64,000 nucleotides of DNA, taken from positions 1,612,001-1,676,000 of the forward strand of contig NZ_PRDM01000001.1 of NCBI RefSeq assembly GCF_015182285.1, given 5' to 3'. The position numbers and the translations under genes are program-made. Source of the DNA: Flavobacterium hungaricum. Its GTDB lineage: Bacteria > Bacteroidota > Bacteroidia > Flavobacteriales > Flavobacteriaceae. Shown piece by piece: positions 16,731-25,330 of this stretch (the stretch's first letter is position 1; each line of letters opens with the position of its first letter). The notes beneath the pieces are model-generated. The model did no database searches. It saw nothing but the letters and a program-made list of their open reading frames with translations, and was not told the DNA's origin.

Positions 16731-18473
16731 CTACTCTTGGTTCAACATCAATTCCTTGATATACTTAACCGGAGCGCTTCCAAAACTTAAGAATTTCTCG
16801 TGAAATTGTTTTAAATTGAATTTATCGCCTTGTTTCTTTTTAAGTTCTTCTCTCAAATTGTAAATTTCGGTATAACCTGTAAAATAAGAACATAACTGCA
16901 CTTGAGATAAAGTAGCGCGTTTCCATTTTCCGTCTGCTTCTGCTTGCTGCTGAAAAGCTTCTTTAGTCAAAAGACTAATAGCATCTTCTTTAGACATGTT
17001 TTTGGTATGAACGCTGATGTCTAAGATAGTGTTGCAAGTAGTTCTTAAATTCCATTTATAATACATCAGCCACATTTCGTCAGAGTTTTTATAACCGCTT
17101 TCCAGCATCATTTTTTCTGCATAAACTGCCCAGCCTTCAATCATAGCGCCGTTTCCTAAAATAGATTTGATAATACTTGGCGATTGATTGCTGTATACTA
17201 ACTGTGTATAATGTCCCGGAATTGCTTCGTGAATATTTAAAATCTGCAGAATATAATCATTGTATTCTCTTAGATAACTTTCGGCATTTTCTTTTGTCCA
17301 GCCCGACATGCTTCCAACATTATAATACGTGTTCGCATTTTTATCATAAGGCCCTGGCGCAGAAATAGACGCACCTGCAACTCCCGCCATATAAGCCGGT
17401 TCTTTGCGCACAACCAAAGGTTTTGAAGGATCGATGTACAATAAATCTTTTGCTTTTACATAGGCTGTCAATTCTGGGATTTGTTTTTCAATTTCAGATT
17501 GAAATTTATCAGGAGTAGTATGTTTTAACGAAATTACATCAATAACTTGTTTGATCAATTCTAATTTATCTGTTGGTTTTACTGCGTTTCCTTTGTATTT
17601 TGTCCAAAGTTTATCTGCTAAAACAAACATTTTATCGTGCAGGTCTTTCTTGTGATCAACCGCAATTTTGTAAATTTCGTCTGCAGAATAACCTGATTGA
17701 ATGTCGCAGTCGAATTTTTTAGCATACAATGCGTTTCCTAATCTAAAAGAACGCGGCGTTTTGTTTTCTAATTTTTTAAGCCAGTCTGCATAATCCGTAA
17801 TTGCTTTTACAGAAACCGCTGCTTTGCTTAAAATAGCTTCTTTTTCGGTTTTGCTTAATTTACTTTTTTCTAAAGCAATTTTTAAATCATCCTGAAAAAC
17901 AGTAGAACCGCCAAGATTTTGCGCTATAGCCAATTCTGTATGCTCTACAGTAGGATTTTTAATATTTTGTTTAGCGGCTTCATAATAAGCAGGAATATTG
18001 TTCATTTTGGCATCAAAAGCTTTTAAACGAACTTCTAAGCTGTCATAATTTCCGTTTAATAGTTCTGCAAATGCACCGCATACATTATATTCGGCAGGAT
18101 TCCATTGAGAAGATTTTAATTCTTTAATGCTGAAAATAATTCCGTCAAGTTGATTTTTGATCATATAATAATCAGTCTTGTTTTTATTCGACAAATTATC
18201 AATGCTGTATGCTTTTAAAGAATCTAATTGAGCGTTAGCAAAATCAAGCTGTTTTTGATCTTCTTCGCTGTTTGGAACCAGAAGAATACTGTCGTATTTG
18301 TGAAATCCAACTCCAGAAGCCCAGCCTGGATAGGTTTTCCATAAAGAATTTACAAATTGGTCTTTGTAGCCGTCAAACTTTTTGTTTAAGTCAAGATCTT
18401 CAGCAGATTTAGCGTTTTTATTGCAAGAAACCAAAAGGAAAATCGCAAAAAACGGAACGCAGAGTTTTTTCAT
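16731..18473 (-). CDS. DUF885 family putative metallopeptidase, lipoprotein
   Basis: 580 residues, the usual length for DUF885 proteins. MKKLCVPFFAIFLLVSCNKN carries a lipobox (LVSC), so the protein is membrane-anchored. The family signature HEAIPGHYTQ occurs near residue 415 and fits an HExxxGH-type zinc site; ISAPGPYDKNANTYYNVG is just upstream. A second acidic ligand probably lies in MIEGWAVYAEKMMLESG. DUF885 proteins are regarded as oligo- or dipeptidase-like metalloproteins of the cell envelope, but few have been assayed. Single gene, with a terminator shared with the quinone oxidoreductase. Confidence 0.85.
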   Translation of the reverse strand: MKKLCVPFFAIFLLVSCNKNAKSAEDLDLNKKFDGYKDQFVNSLWKTYPGWASGVGFHKYDSILLVPNSEEDQKQLDFANAQLDSLKAYSIDNLSNKNKTDYYMIKNQLDGIIFSIKELKSSQWNPAEYNVCGAFAELLNGNYDSLEVRLKAFDAKMNNIPAYYEAAKQNIKNPTVEHTELAIAQNLGGSTVFQDDLKIALEKSKLSKTEKEAILSKAAVSVKAITDYADWLKKLENKTPRSFRLGNALYAKKFDCDIQSGYSADEIYKIAVDHKKDLHDKMFVLADKLWTKYKGNAVKPTDKLELIKQVIDVISLKHTTPDKFQSEIEKQIPELTAYVKAKDLLYIDPSKPLVVRKEPAYMAGVAGASISAPGPYDKNANTYYNVGSMSGWTKENAESYLREYNDYILQILNIHEAIPGHYTQLVYSNQSPSIIKSILGNGAMIEGWAVYAEKMMLESGYKNSDEMWLMYYKWNLRTTCNTILDISVHTKNMSKEDAISLLTKEAFQQQAEADGKWKRATLSQVQLCSYFTGYTEIYNLREELKKKQGDKFNLKQFHEKFLSFGSAPVKYIKELMLNQE

Positions 18474-18558
18474 AATTAAGTTTTTAATGTATAGTTTTTT
18501 TGATTAGAATAATATTAAAGTTTTGCTTATTAATTCTATAAAAATATATTGTTGAGAC

Positions 18559-18748
18559 GGATTAAGCGGATTCGTTATACAAAAACGCAGCTAAACGGAT
18601 TTCATTTTCAGCGTATAATTTTGTTTTGAAATATTAAAAAATACAACCGAACTTCTTTCACAAAAGAGCGGATTAATATATTTTAAATACAGAATTCAAA
18701 AAAATCTGTGTAAATCCGCATTTTCTTGATAACGAATCCGTATAATCC
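18559..18748. repeat. 190-bp element with terminal and nested inverted repeats
   Basis: Termini GGATTAAGCGGATTCGTTAT (18559-18578) and ATAACGAATCCGTATAATCC (18729-18748) are inverted with 18 of 20 matches. A nested pair, GCGGATTAA near 18669 and TAAATCCGC near 18712, lies inside. There is no reading frame. It occupies most of the gap between the DUF885 gene and the E1 fusion gene. Confidence 0.8.
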
Positions 18749-18774
18749 ACGTTAAATTTTATCCAGCTCTTAAA

Positions 18775-20751
18775 TTAATATTCTAATAATTCTTTTAATG
18801 CAACTTCAAATCGGTCTCTTGGTAAAAATTGGTCCTCCAGCACTTTTGTAAACGGAATCGGAGAATCTAAACTCGCAACTCTTTTTACAGGAGCATCCAG
18901 ATATTCAAAACAATTTTCCATAATCAAAGCCGAAATATCGCTGGCAATACCACCAAACAAAGTATCTTCCTGATAAATAATCGCTTTTCCTGTTTTCTTA
19001 ACCGAAGCAAAAATAGTCTCTGTATCTAAAGGCTGCAGCGTTCTTAAATCAATTAAGTCAGCGTCAATTTCTGGATTTTGCGCCAGAGTTTCTAATGCCC
19101 AATGTACAGGAGCACCAAATGAAATAATGGTAACAGATTTTCCTTCTTTTATTAAAGCCGCTTTTCCTAAAGGAATAGTATAATAATCTGTTGGAACATC
19201 TTGATAGATACTTCTGTATAATAATTTATGTTCGAAGAATAAAACCGGATTCGGATCTAATATCGAAGTATTTAAAAGTCCTTTTGCATCGTAAGGAAAT
19301 GCCGGATAAACGACTTTTAAACCTGGAGTTTTGGTAAACCAAGCTTCATTGGTCTGCGAGTGAAAAGGTCCGGCTTGTGTACCGCCTCCGCAAGGCATTC
19401 TTACTACAACATCGGCATTTTCGCCCCAGCGGTAATGCGATTTTGCCAAAAGATTCACAATCGGATTAAAACCTGTAGAAACAAAATCGGCAAACTGCAT
19501 TTCTACAATTGCTTTATACTTGTTTATCGATAATCCCATTGCGGTAGACACTACAGCGCTCTCGCAGATAGGCGTATTACGAACGCGGTCTTTTCCAAAA
19601 GCATCCACAAAACCTTCTGTTATTTTAAAAGCACCGCCGTACTCAGCAATATCCTGCCCCATAATAACTAAGTTTTTATGGCGCCACATAGACTGTTCTA
19701 AACCATTTCTGATGGCATCGATAAAGCGGCAATTTTTAACTTCTTCGCCATGAGTATATTCTTCATATTCAAAAGGTTTATATACATCATTTAGTTCTCC
19801 GCTGTAAGTCGGAACAATCTCTGGTTCTTCATTAGCAATGGCTAAATTTTCATCAATTTCTCTCTTGATTTCTTCTTTCCACTGCTGATCCTGTTCCTCC
19901 GTGAGAATTTTATTTTCAATCAAATAATCTTTGTAATTATTTACAGGATCTCTCAATGCCCACTGCTTCATTAATTCATCCGGCACATACTTTGTACCGC
20001 TCGCCTCTTCGTGTCCGCGCATCCTGAAAGTTTTAAATTCTAATAAAACCGGATGCGGGTTCTCCTGCATTTCCTCTTTTAATTTCTGTATCTTATTATA
20101 TACTTCTAATATATTATTTCCGTCAAGAATATAGCTCTCAATTCCGTAACCTATTCCTTTGTCGGCAAGATTTTCGCAGTAATATTGCTCGTTAGTAGGA
20201 GTCGAAAGTCCGTAGCCGTTATTTTCGATTACAAACATAACGGGAAGCTGCCAGACTGCCGCAATATTAAGTGCTTCATGAAAATCACCTTCACTTGTGG
20301 CGCCTTCGCCTGTAAAAACAGCCGTAACCTTTTTATTTTGCTTGAGTTTATCAGCCAATGCAATTCCGTCAGCAATTCCTAACTGCGGTCCCAGATGCGA
20401 AATCATTCCTATTATATTATAGTCCTGAGTTCCGAAATGAAAACTGCGGTCTCTTCCTTTAGTAAAACCGCTTGCTTTTCCCTGCCATTGCGAAAATAAG
20501 CGGTGCAGCGGAATGTCTCTGGTTGTAAAAACTCCCAGATTACGATGCATTGGCAAGATGTATTCTGATTGGTTAAGCGCGGTTGTAATTCCCACCGAAA
20601 TAGCCTCCTGTCCTATTCCAGAAAACCATTTAGAAACTTTTCCTTGTCGAATCAGGATGAGCATCTTTTCTTCGATCAAACGCGGTTTCAGCAGTTTTTT
20701 ATATAAATCTAATAATTGATTATCGGTTAGGTTTTGTCTGTAAAAAATCAT
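18775..20751 (-). CDS. 2-oxoacid dehydrogenase E1, alpha-beta fusion
   Basis: 658 residues joining two subunits that are separate in most bacteria. Residues about 1-320 are the E1-alpha part, with the thiamine-diphosphate site (VFTGEGATSEGDFHEALNIA and ENNGYGLSTP) and the phosphorylation-loop-like FRMRGHEEASG. Residues about 335-658 are the E1-beta part (MGQDIAEYGGAFKITEGF, CESAVVSTAMGLSI, PFHSQTNEAWFTKTPGLKVV). This fused form is common in Bacteroidota and is annotated as branched-chain or general 2-oxoisovalerate dehydrogenase E1. It decarboxylates a 2-oxo acid and passes the acyl group to E2 lipoamide. E2 and E3 are not in the window. Confidence 0.9.
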   Translation of the reverse strand: MIFYRQNLTDNQLLDLYKKLLKPRLIEEKMLILIRQGKVSKWFSGIGQEAISVGITTALNQSEYILPMHRNLGVFTTRDIPLHRLFSQWQGKASGFTKGRDRSFHFGTQDYNIIGMISHLGPQLGIADGIALADKLKQNKKVTAVFTGEGATSEGDFHEALNIAAVWQLPVMFVIENNGYGLSTPTNEQYYCENLADKGIGYGIESYILDGNNILEVYNKIQKLKEEMQENPHPVLLEFKTFRMRGHEEASGTKYVPDELMKQWALRDPVNNYKDYLIENKILTEEQDQQWKEEIKREIDENLAIANEEPEIVPTYSGELNDVYKPFEYEEYTHGEEVKNCRFIDAIRNGLEQSMWRHKNLVIMGQDIAEYGGAFKITEGFVDAFGKDRVRNTPICESAVVSTAMGLSINKYKAIVEMQFADFVSTGFNPIVNLLAKSHYRWGENADVVVRMPCGGGTQAGPFHSQTNEAWFTKTPGLKVVYPAFPYDAKGLLNTSILDPNPVLFFEHKLLYRSIYQDVPTDYYTIPLGKAALIKEGKSVTIISFGAPVHWALETLAQNPEIDADLIDLRTLQPLDTETIFASVKKTGKAIIYQEDTLFGGIASDISALIMENCFEYLDAPVKRVASLDSPIPFTKVLEDQFLPRDRFEVALKELLEY

Positions 20752-20879
20752 TTATTTTTATTATTTTAGTGTTTCAAATATAACAAATTAGAATAATCTT
20801 AAAGATTCTTGCCGCATATAATTTTATTTTTTGTAATTATTAATGCCGGATATTAAATAAAATTTTATAAAATATTCTC

Positions 20880-20915
20880 TACCTTTGTTAACGAAAGGCT
20901 TTTATGACGCCTTTC
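20880..20915 (+). promoter_or_regulatory. -7 box and 5'UTR hairpin of the 2OG oxygenase gene
   Basis: TACCTTTG at 20880-20887 fits TAnnTTTG. Six bases later comes the hairpin GAAAGGC (20893-20899), loop of nine, GCCTTTC (20909-20915), which would sit at the very 5' end of the transcript. Such 5' stems often stabilise mRNA; this is inference. Confidence 0.5.
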
Positions 20916-20938
20916 TTCTTTAAATAAAAATGTAAAGT

Positions 20939-21889
20939 ATGCAAAACATTCCTAGTGTAGACTTACGTGATTTCCTTTCGGACAACCCGGAACGTAAACA
21001 AAAATTTGTAAATGAAATCGGCAGTGCATTTGAAAACATTGGCTTCGTAGCCTTAAAAGGTCATTTTCTTGATGATCAATTGGTAAACGAACTTTATGGT
21101 GAAATAAGAAACTTTTTCGCCTTGCCAATAGAAACCAAGCATAAATATGAAATTCCTGGAATTGGCGGCCAAAGAGGCTATGTTTCTTTTGGAAAAGAAC
21201 ATGCTAAAGGACGTAAAGAAGGAGATTTAAAGGAATTTTGGCACTTTGGTCAATATGTTGACAAAGATTCAAAATGGGCTTCTCAGTATCCAGACAACGT
21301 AGAAGTTACCGAATTACCTCGTTTTAATGCAGTAGGTAAAGATGCGTATCAAAAATTAGAAAAAACCGGGGTTTATGTGTTAAGAGCTTTGGCTTTGCAC
21401 TTAGGTCTTGATGAATTTTATTTTGATGAATATGCAAAAGAAGGAAACTCTATTTTAAGACCAATCCACTACCCTCCGATTACTTCTGAGCCAGAAAACG
21501 CTATCCGCGCAGCAGCTCACGGAGACATCAATTTAATTACTTTATTGATGGGGGCTCAAGGTAAAGGATTACAAGTTCAAAATCATGACGGCGAATGGAT
21601 TGATGCTATTGCTGCAGATGATGAATTGGTAATCAATGTTGGGGATATGTTATCAAGACATACCAACAACAAATTGAAATCGACGATTCACCAAGTAGTA
21701 AATCCGCCGAGAGAATTATGGGGAACATCTCGTTATTCAATTCCGTTTTTCATGCATCCTGTAAGCGATATGCGTTTGGATTGTCTTGAAAACTGTATAG
21801 ACGAAGAAAACCCTAAGAAATATGAAGACATTTCTGCTGGAGAGTTTTTACACGAACGTTTAGTAGAATTGGGTTTAATTAAAAAATAA
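20939..21889 (+). CDS. Isopenicillin-N-synthase-family 2OG-Fe(II) oxygenase
   Basis: 316 residues. The non-haem iron triad is visible: His194 and Asp196 in AAHGDINLITLLMG, and His251 in STIHQVV. The 2-oxoglutarate anchor RYSIPFF supplies Arg265 and Ser267. The N-terminal DIOX_N region (VDLRDFL...GFVALKGHFLDD) is intact. Members hydroxylate or desaturate small molecules using O2, Fe(II) and 2-oxoglutarate in the cytoplasm. The substrate cannot be told from sequence. The gene has its own promoter and a 5' hairpin and is followed by the SUI1 gene on the same strand. Confidence 0.88.
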   Translation: MQNIPSVDLRDFLSDNPERKQKFVNEIGSAFENIGFVALKGHFLDDQLVNELYGEIRNFFALPIETKHKYEIPGIGGQRGYVSFGKEHAKGRKEGDLKEFWHFGQYVDKDSKWASQYPDNVEVTELPRFNAVGKDAYQKLEKTGVYVLRALALHLGLDEFYFDEYAKEGNSILRPIHYPPITSEPENAIRAAAHGDINLITLLMGAQGKGLQVQNHDGEWIDAIAADDELVINVGDMLSRHTNNKLKSTIHQVVNPPRELWGTSRYSIPFFMHPVSDMRLDCLENCIDEENPKKYEDISAGEFLHERLVELGLIKK

Positions 21890-21892
21890 AAC

Positions 21893-21985
21893 TTAAATAA
21901 ATTCCAGAATTAAAATTCCAAATTCCAAGCTTTTATTGGAGTTTGGAATTTAATTTTTAAATACTTTTATGGTTGGAATTTTTTT
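21893..21985. repeat. Short A+T-rich inverted repeat
   Basis: AAATTCCAAATTCCAAGC and GGAGTTTGGAATTTAATTTT form an imperfect stem between the oxygenase stop and the SUI1 start. It could act as a terminator or processing hairpin. Confidence 0.45.
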
Positions 21986-22000
21986 TAGCATAAAAACACT

Positions 22001-22333
22001 ATGGACTTTAAAGATCAATTAAAGAATTTATTTCCAGATCACGTAGAATCAAATGAGCCTGAAGAAGTTCAGGAACAAGAACATGTACTCTATGTTCAAA
22101 AAGAGCCGATGATCTGCAAATTTGAAAAACGAAAAGGAAAAGCAACCACTATTATTGAAGGTTACGAAGGATCTGATGAAGATTTTAAAATCCTTGCCAA
22201 AGAAATTAAAACCAAATTAAGTGTCGGCGGTACTTTTAAAGATGATTCCATTATCATTCAAGGTGATTACCGAGACAAAATTATGGCGATTTTAAAAGAA
22301 AAAGGATTTAAAACCAAACGTGTAGGAGGTTGA
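22001..22333 (+). CDS. SUI1/eIF1-family (YciH-like) translation factor
   Basis: 110 residues. After an acidic N-terminal stretch, residues about 35-110 match the SUI1 fold: ICKFEKRKGKATTIIEGYEG, then LAKEIKTKLSVGGTFKDDSI (the VGG turn is a hallmark) and IIQGDYRDKIMAILKEKGF. Bacterial YciH resembles eukaryotic eIF1 and affects start-codon selection or translation under stress. It acts on the ribosome in the cytoplasm. Standard length for the family. It is followed by a heptad-like repeat and then the phosphorylase promoter. Confidence 0.9.
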   Translation: MDFKDQLKNLFPDHVESNEPEEVQEQEHVLYVQKEPMICKFEKRKGKATTIIEGYEGSDEDFKILAKEIKTKLSVGGTFKDDSIIIQGDYRDKIMAILKEKGFKTKRVGG

Positions 22334-22405
22334 GAATTTTAGATTTTAGAATTTAGATTTTAGATTTTAGTCCTGATCCCGAAACCTCGGGACGAGATAG
22401 AATAT
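22334..22405. repeat. Heptad-phased TAGATTT repeat with CCCGA hairpin
   Basis: Units of TAGATTT/TAGAATT run from about 22338 to 22370, followed by GTCCTGATCCCGAAACCTCGGG. The same CCCGAGGTTTCGGG block occurs inverted at about 26391, inside a larger array. It directly follows the SUI1 stop. Confidence 0.6.
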
Positions 22406-22532
22406 AGATTAAAAATGCAAAAAATAATTGCAAAGTCCGCTAAGATTTTAAAAAATGAAGTTGAGTAAAAACAAAAAGTCTGCAAATCTTTATCTGGATT
22501 TAAGCAGTTTTTATGAAACCTCAGAACCTTAG

Positions 22533-22540
22533 TATCTTTG
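22533..22540 (+). promoter_or_regulatory. -7 box of the nucleoside phosphorylase gene
   Basis: TATCTTTG fits TAnnTTTG and lies 26 nt before the ATG at 22567. Confidence 0.5.
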
Positions 22541-22566
22541 CCTCTTTGAACCTTTAAAAGAAAGAA

Positions 22567-23436
22567 ATGATCCAATCATCAGAATTAATACTTAACCCAG
22601 ACGGAAGCGTTTACCACTTAAACCTGCGTCCAGAACATATTGCACACGATATTATATTTGTCGGTGATCAAAACAGAGTAGAAAAAATCACTCAGTTTTT
22701 TGATTCGATTGAATATTCTACTCAAAAAAGAGAATTTAAAACACAAACGGGAATTTACAAAGGAAAAAGAATTTCTGTAATGTCAACCGGAATTGGTCCT
22801 GATAATATTGATATTGTAATCAACGAATTAGATGCTTTGGTAAATATTGACTTAGAAACCCGTCAGCCCAAAGAAGAATTAACTTCATTAAACATTATCA
22901 GAATCGGGACTTCTGGATCTTTGCAGGAGAATATCCCCGTTGATAGTTTTGTTTTGTCTAAATTCGGTTTAGGATTGGATAATATGCTTCGCTCCTATTT
23001 GATCGATAACGTATCGATTACAGAAATGGAAGATGCTTTTGTACAACACACCAATTGGGATCCTAAAAAAGGAAAACCTTACGTAACGGCATGTTCTGAA
23101 AAGCTAGAAAAGCTAATTGAGTCTGATAGAATTCATAAAGGAATTACCGCTACAGCTGGGGGATTTTATGGACCTCAAGGGCGTGTATTGCGTTTAAACA
23201 TTCAAGACGAAGAATTAAACAATAAAATGGATAATTTTAGTTTTAATGACACAAAAATCACTAATTTAGAGATGGAAACGGCAGCAATTTATGGGCTTTC
23301 GGCACTTTTAGGGCATAATGCTTTGTCGCTGAATGCTATAATCGCAAATCGTGCTTCTGGAACTTTCAGCTCAGATCCGTACAAAGCGGTTGACGAATTG
23401 ATTGCTTATACACTGGATAAATTGGCGGCTAGATAA
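22567..23436 (+). CDS. Nucleoside phosphorylase (uridine phosphorylase-like)
   Basis: 289 residues of the PNP/UDP fold. Visible features are an N-terminal phosphate-binding glycine loop (FVGDQNRVEKI), the second phosphate site (NIIRIGTSGSLQENIPVDSFV, about 115-135) and the nucleoside and ribose site with the catalytic ELE-type motif in TNLEMETAAIYGL (about 236-248). These hexameric enzymes cleave nucleosides with phosphate to base plus ribose-1-phosphate in salvage. A preference for pyrimidine nucleosides is likely but not provable here. It has its own promoter; an octanucleotide repeat (23437-23535) separates it from the VOC gene. Confidence 0.85.
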   Translation: MIQSSELILNPDGSVYHLNLRPEHIAHDIIFVGDQNRVEKITQFFDSIEYSTQKREFKTQTGIYKGKRISVMSTGIGPDNIDIVINELDALVNIDLETRQPKEELTSLNIIRIGTSGSLQENIPVDSFVLSKFGLGLDNMLRSYLIDNVSITEMEDAFVQHTNWDPKKGKPYVTACSEKLEKLIESDRIHKGITATAGGFYGPQGRVLRLNIQDEELNNKMDNFSFNDTKITNLEMETAAIYGLSALLGHNALSLNAIIANRASGTFSSDPYKAVDELIAYTLDKLAAR

Positions 23437-23535
23437 TTGGGGAATTATAATTAGATAATTAGACAATTAGATAATTAGGGAATTTGATAATTGGAATTTG
23501 ATAATTATAAATTAGAAAATGAGATAATTTAAAAT
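23437..23535. repeat. Octanucleotide-phased repeat (ATTAGATA)
   Basis: From about 23450 units read ATTAGATA, ATTAGACA, ATTAGATA, ATTAGGGA, ATTTGATA and ATTGGAAT in eight-base steps, then decay. It fills the gap after the phosphorylase stop. It is unrelated in sequence to the heptad arrays but alike in design. Confidence 0.65.
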
Positions 23536-23543
23536 CTTAAACT

Positions 23544-23930
23544 ATGTTTTTAAGAGTCGCAAGACATACTAATGATTTGAAAAAAATTGAAGATTTTTAT
23601 GTCAATGTTCTTGGTTTTGAAAAGCTGGGAGGTTTTGAAAAACACGATAATTACGACGGAATTTTTATTGGAAAATCGGGTTTAGACTGGAATTTTGAGT
23701 TTACAAAATCGAAAGTAAAAGCGGCTCATAAATTTGATGAAGATGATATTATAGTGCTTTATCCTAAAACAATTTTAGATTATAATTATTTGATAGATAA
23801 AATCATAGATAGTAATATTTCAATAATAACTGCAATTAACCCTTACTGGAACGAAAACGGAAAAATGATTCAGGATCCAGATGGGTATCGCATTGTAATA
23901 TCGCCTTTAAAGGCAGCAAAATTAAATTAG
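23544..23930 (+). CDS. VOC-family (glyoxalase fold) protein
   Basis: 128 residues. It begins FLRVARHTNDLKKIEDFYVNVLGFEKLGGF, the first beta-alpha-beta-beta-beta module of the vicinal-oxygen-chelate fold, with candidate metal ligand His8. The second module ends MIQDPDGYRIVIS, where an Asp or Glu usually completes the site. Members include glyoxalases, dioxygenases and antibiotic-binding proteins, and the particular reaction is not readable. The next gene (DUF4265) starts 4 bp after its stop, so the two are co-transcribed. Confidence 0.8.
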   Translation: MFLRVARHTNDLKKIEDFYVNVLGFEKLGGFEKHDNYDGIFIGKSGLDWNFEFTKSKVKAAHKFDEDDIIVLYPKTILDYNYLIDKIIDSNISIITAINPYWNENGKMIQDPDGYRIVISPLKAAKLN

Positions 23931-23933
23931 ATA

Positions 23934-24410
23934 ATGGAGCAGGAAACTCATAAAAAAATACTCTTTAAATACTTCAGCGATTATCTTGACGAGGTAGTTT
24001 CTGAAACCATGTGGGCAGAAATAATAGATTTAGAAAAAGGACTTTTTAAATTGGATAACATTCCTTTTTTCGGACCTTTGATTGCAACGGATGATATTTT
24101 TTATGCCGAATATGATGAAACTGAGGGGAAATTCATGCATAAAAAAACAATTCAGAATTCTGGAAATTCGATCGTACAGATTGCGGTTTTAGAAAAGGAT
24201 TTTGATATAGAAATTATAAGAGAACAATTAAAAGAAATTAATTGTGTTTCTGAAGCCTTGAATACAACCTTTTTTGCTGCAGAAATTGTAAAAGATGTTG
24301 ATTATTCGCAGGTAAGAAGTCTTCTAAGCGAGTACGAAGCACAAGAAATCATTGAGTTTGCCGAGCCGTGTCTTTCAGAAAAACACAGGGCAGATTTATT
24401 AAAAAATTAA
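23934..24410 (+). CDS. DUF4265 domain protein
   Basis: 158 residues, soluble. The segment ETMWAEIIDLEKGLFKLDNIPFFGPLIATDDIFYAEYDE (residues about 20-58 in all) has the order Trp-Ala, LDNIPFF and ATDD typical of DUF4265, a domain of unknown function found in many bacteria and often in small accessory clusters. The second half is an alpha/beta region (SIVQIAVLEKDFDIEIIREQL). It is tightly linked to the VOC gene upstream (3-bp gap) and lies 50 bp upstream of the substrate-binding protein. Confidence 0.75.
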   Translation: MEQETHKKILFKYFSDYLDEVVSETMWAEIIDLEKGLFKLDNIPFFGPLIATDDIFYAEYDETEGKFMHKKTIQNSGNSIVQIAVLEKDFDIEIIREQLKEINCVSEALNTTFFAAEIVKDVDYSQVRSLLSEYEAQEIIEFAEPCLSEKHRADLLKN

Positions 24411-24460
24411 AAACAAATAAGAATACGCATACCAAACAACTTAACTTAAACAACAACTTA

Positions 24461-25312
24461 ATGAAAACTGTAAAAATTGCGGGTGTTCCGGAACACTTCA
24501 ACCTGCCATGGCATTTATGCCTTGAAAATGGTGAATTTAAAGCCGAAAACATCGATTTGCAATGGAAAGATATTCCTGAAGGAACTGGAAAAATGTGTCA
24601 GATGCTTCGCGATGGAGAAACCGATTTAGCCGTTATTTTAACCGAAGGAATTCTAAAAGATATTGCAGCCGGAAACTCTAGCAAAATTGTGCAGATTTAT
24701 GTGCAGTCTCCTTTGATTTGGGGAATTCATGTAGACGCAAAATCAGATTATCAAACTTTAAAAGATCTTAAAAATAAAAAAGCAGCTATTTCGAGAATTG
24801 GTTCAGGCTCGCAATTAATGGCTTATGTAAATGCGAATGAACAAGGCTGGGAAACGGATGATCTGGAATTTGAAATTGTGAACACTATTGATGGAGCAGT
24901 AGAAGCTTTGACGGCAAAAAAAGCCGACTATTTTATGTGGGAGCGTTTTATGACCAAACCATTGGTTGATCGCGGTATTTTTAGACGTATTGGCGACTGC
25001 CCTACTCCTTGGCCGTCATTTGTGATCGCTGTTCGTGAAGATTTTTTAAAGAAAAACGCCAAAACGGTAGAAAAAATATTGGAAATCATCAATAAAACAA
25101 CTGTAGATTTTAAAGAAATTCCAGAAATTGATAAGACATTAGCCGAACTTTTTAATCAAAAAGCCGAAGATATTCAGGAATGGCTGCAGCTGACACAATG
25201 GTCACAAAAAAATCTTACAGAAAAAGCTTTTGATAAAATACAAAATCAATTATTTGATCTCGGAATTATTGATAAAAAAAGTATTTTTGTAGAAACCGTA
25301 AAAGCAGTATAA
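24461..25312 (+). CDS. Substrate-binding-domain protein (NMT1/SsuA-like)
   Basis: 283 residues from the ATG at 24461; a longer frame overlaps the DUF4265 stop and lacks a family-like start. The fold is a periplasmic-binding-protein type II: VKIAGVPEHFNLPWHLCLENGEF at the start, then KMCQMLRDGETDLAVILTEG and a hinge near AISRIGSGSQLMAYVNANE. Unusually there is no signal peptide and no lipobox, so it is probably cytoplasmic. No ABC permease or ATPase is near. It may act as a soluble ligand-binding enzyme or sensor instead of a transport component. The ligand is unknown. Confidence 0.8.
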   Translation: MKTVKIAGVPEHFNLPWHLCLENGEFKAENIDLQWKDIPEGTGKMCQMLRDGETDLAVILTEGILKDIAAGNSSKIVQIYVQSPLIWGIHVDAKSDYQTLKDLKNKKAAISRIGSGSQLMAYVNANEQGWETDDLEFEIVNTIDGAVEALTAKKADYFMWERFMTKPLVDRGIFRRIGDCPTPWPSFVIAVREDFLKKNAKTVEKILEIINKTTVDFKEIPEIDKTLAELFNQKAEDIQEWLQLTQWSQKNLTEKAFDKIQNQLFDLGIIDKKSIFVETVKAV

Positions 25313-25330
25313 TCCTGCTTTTTGACTTGT

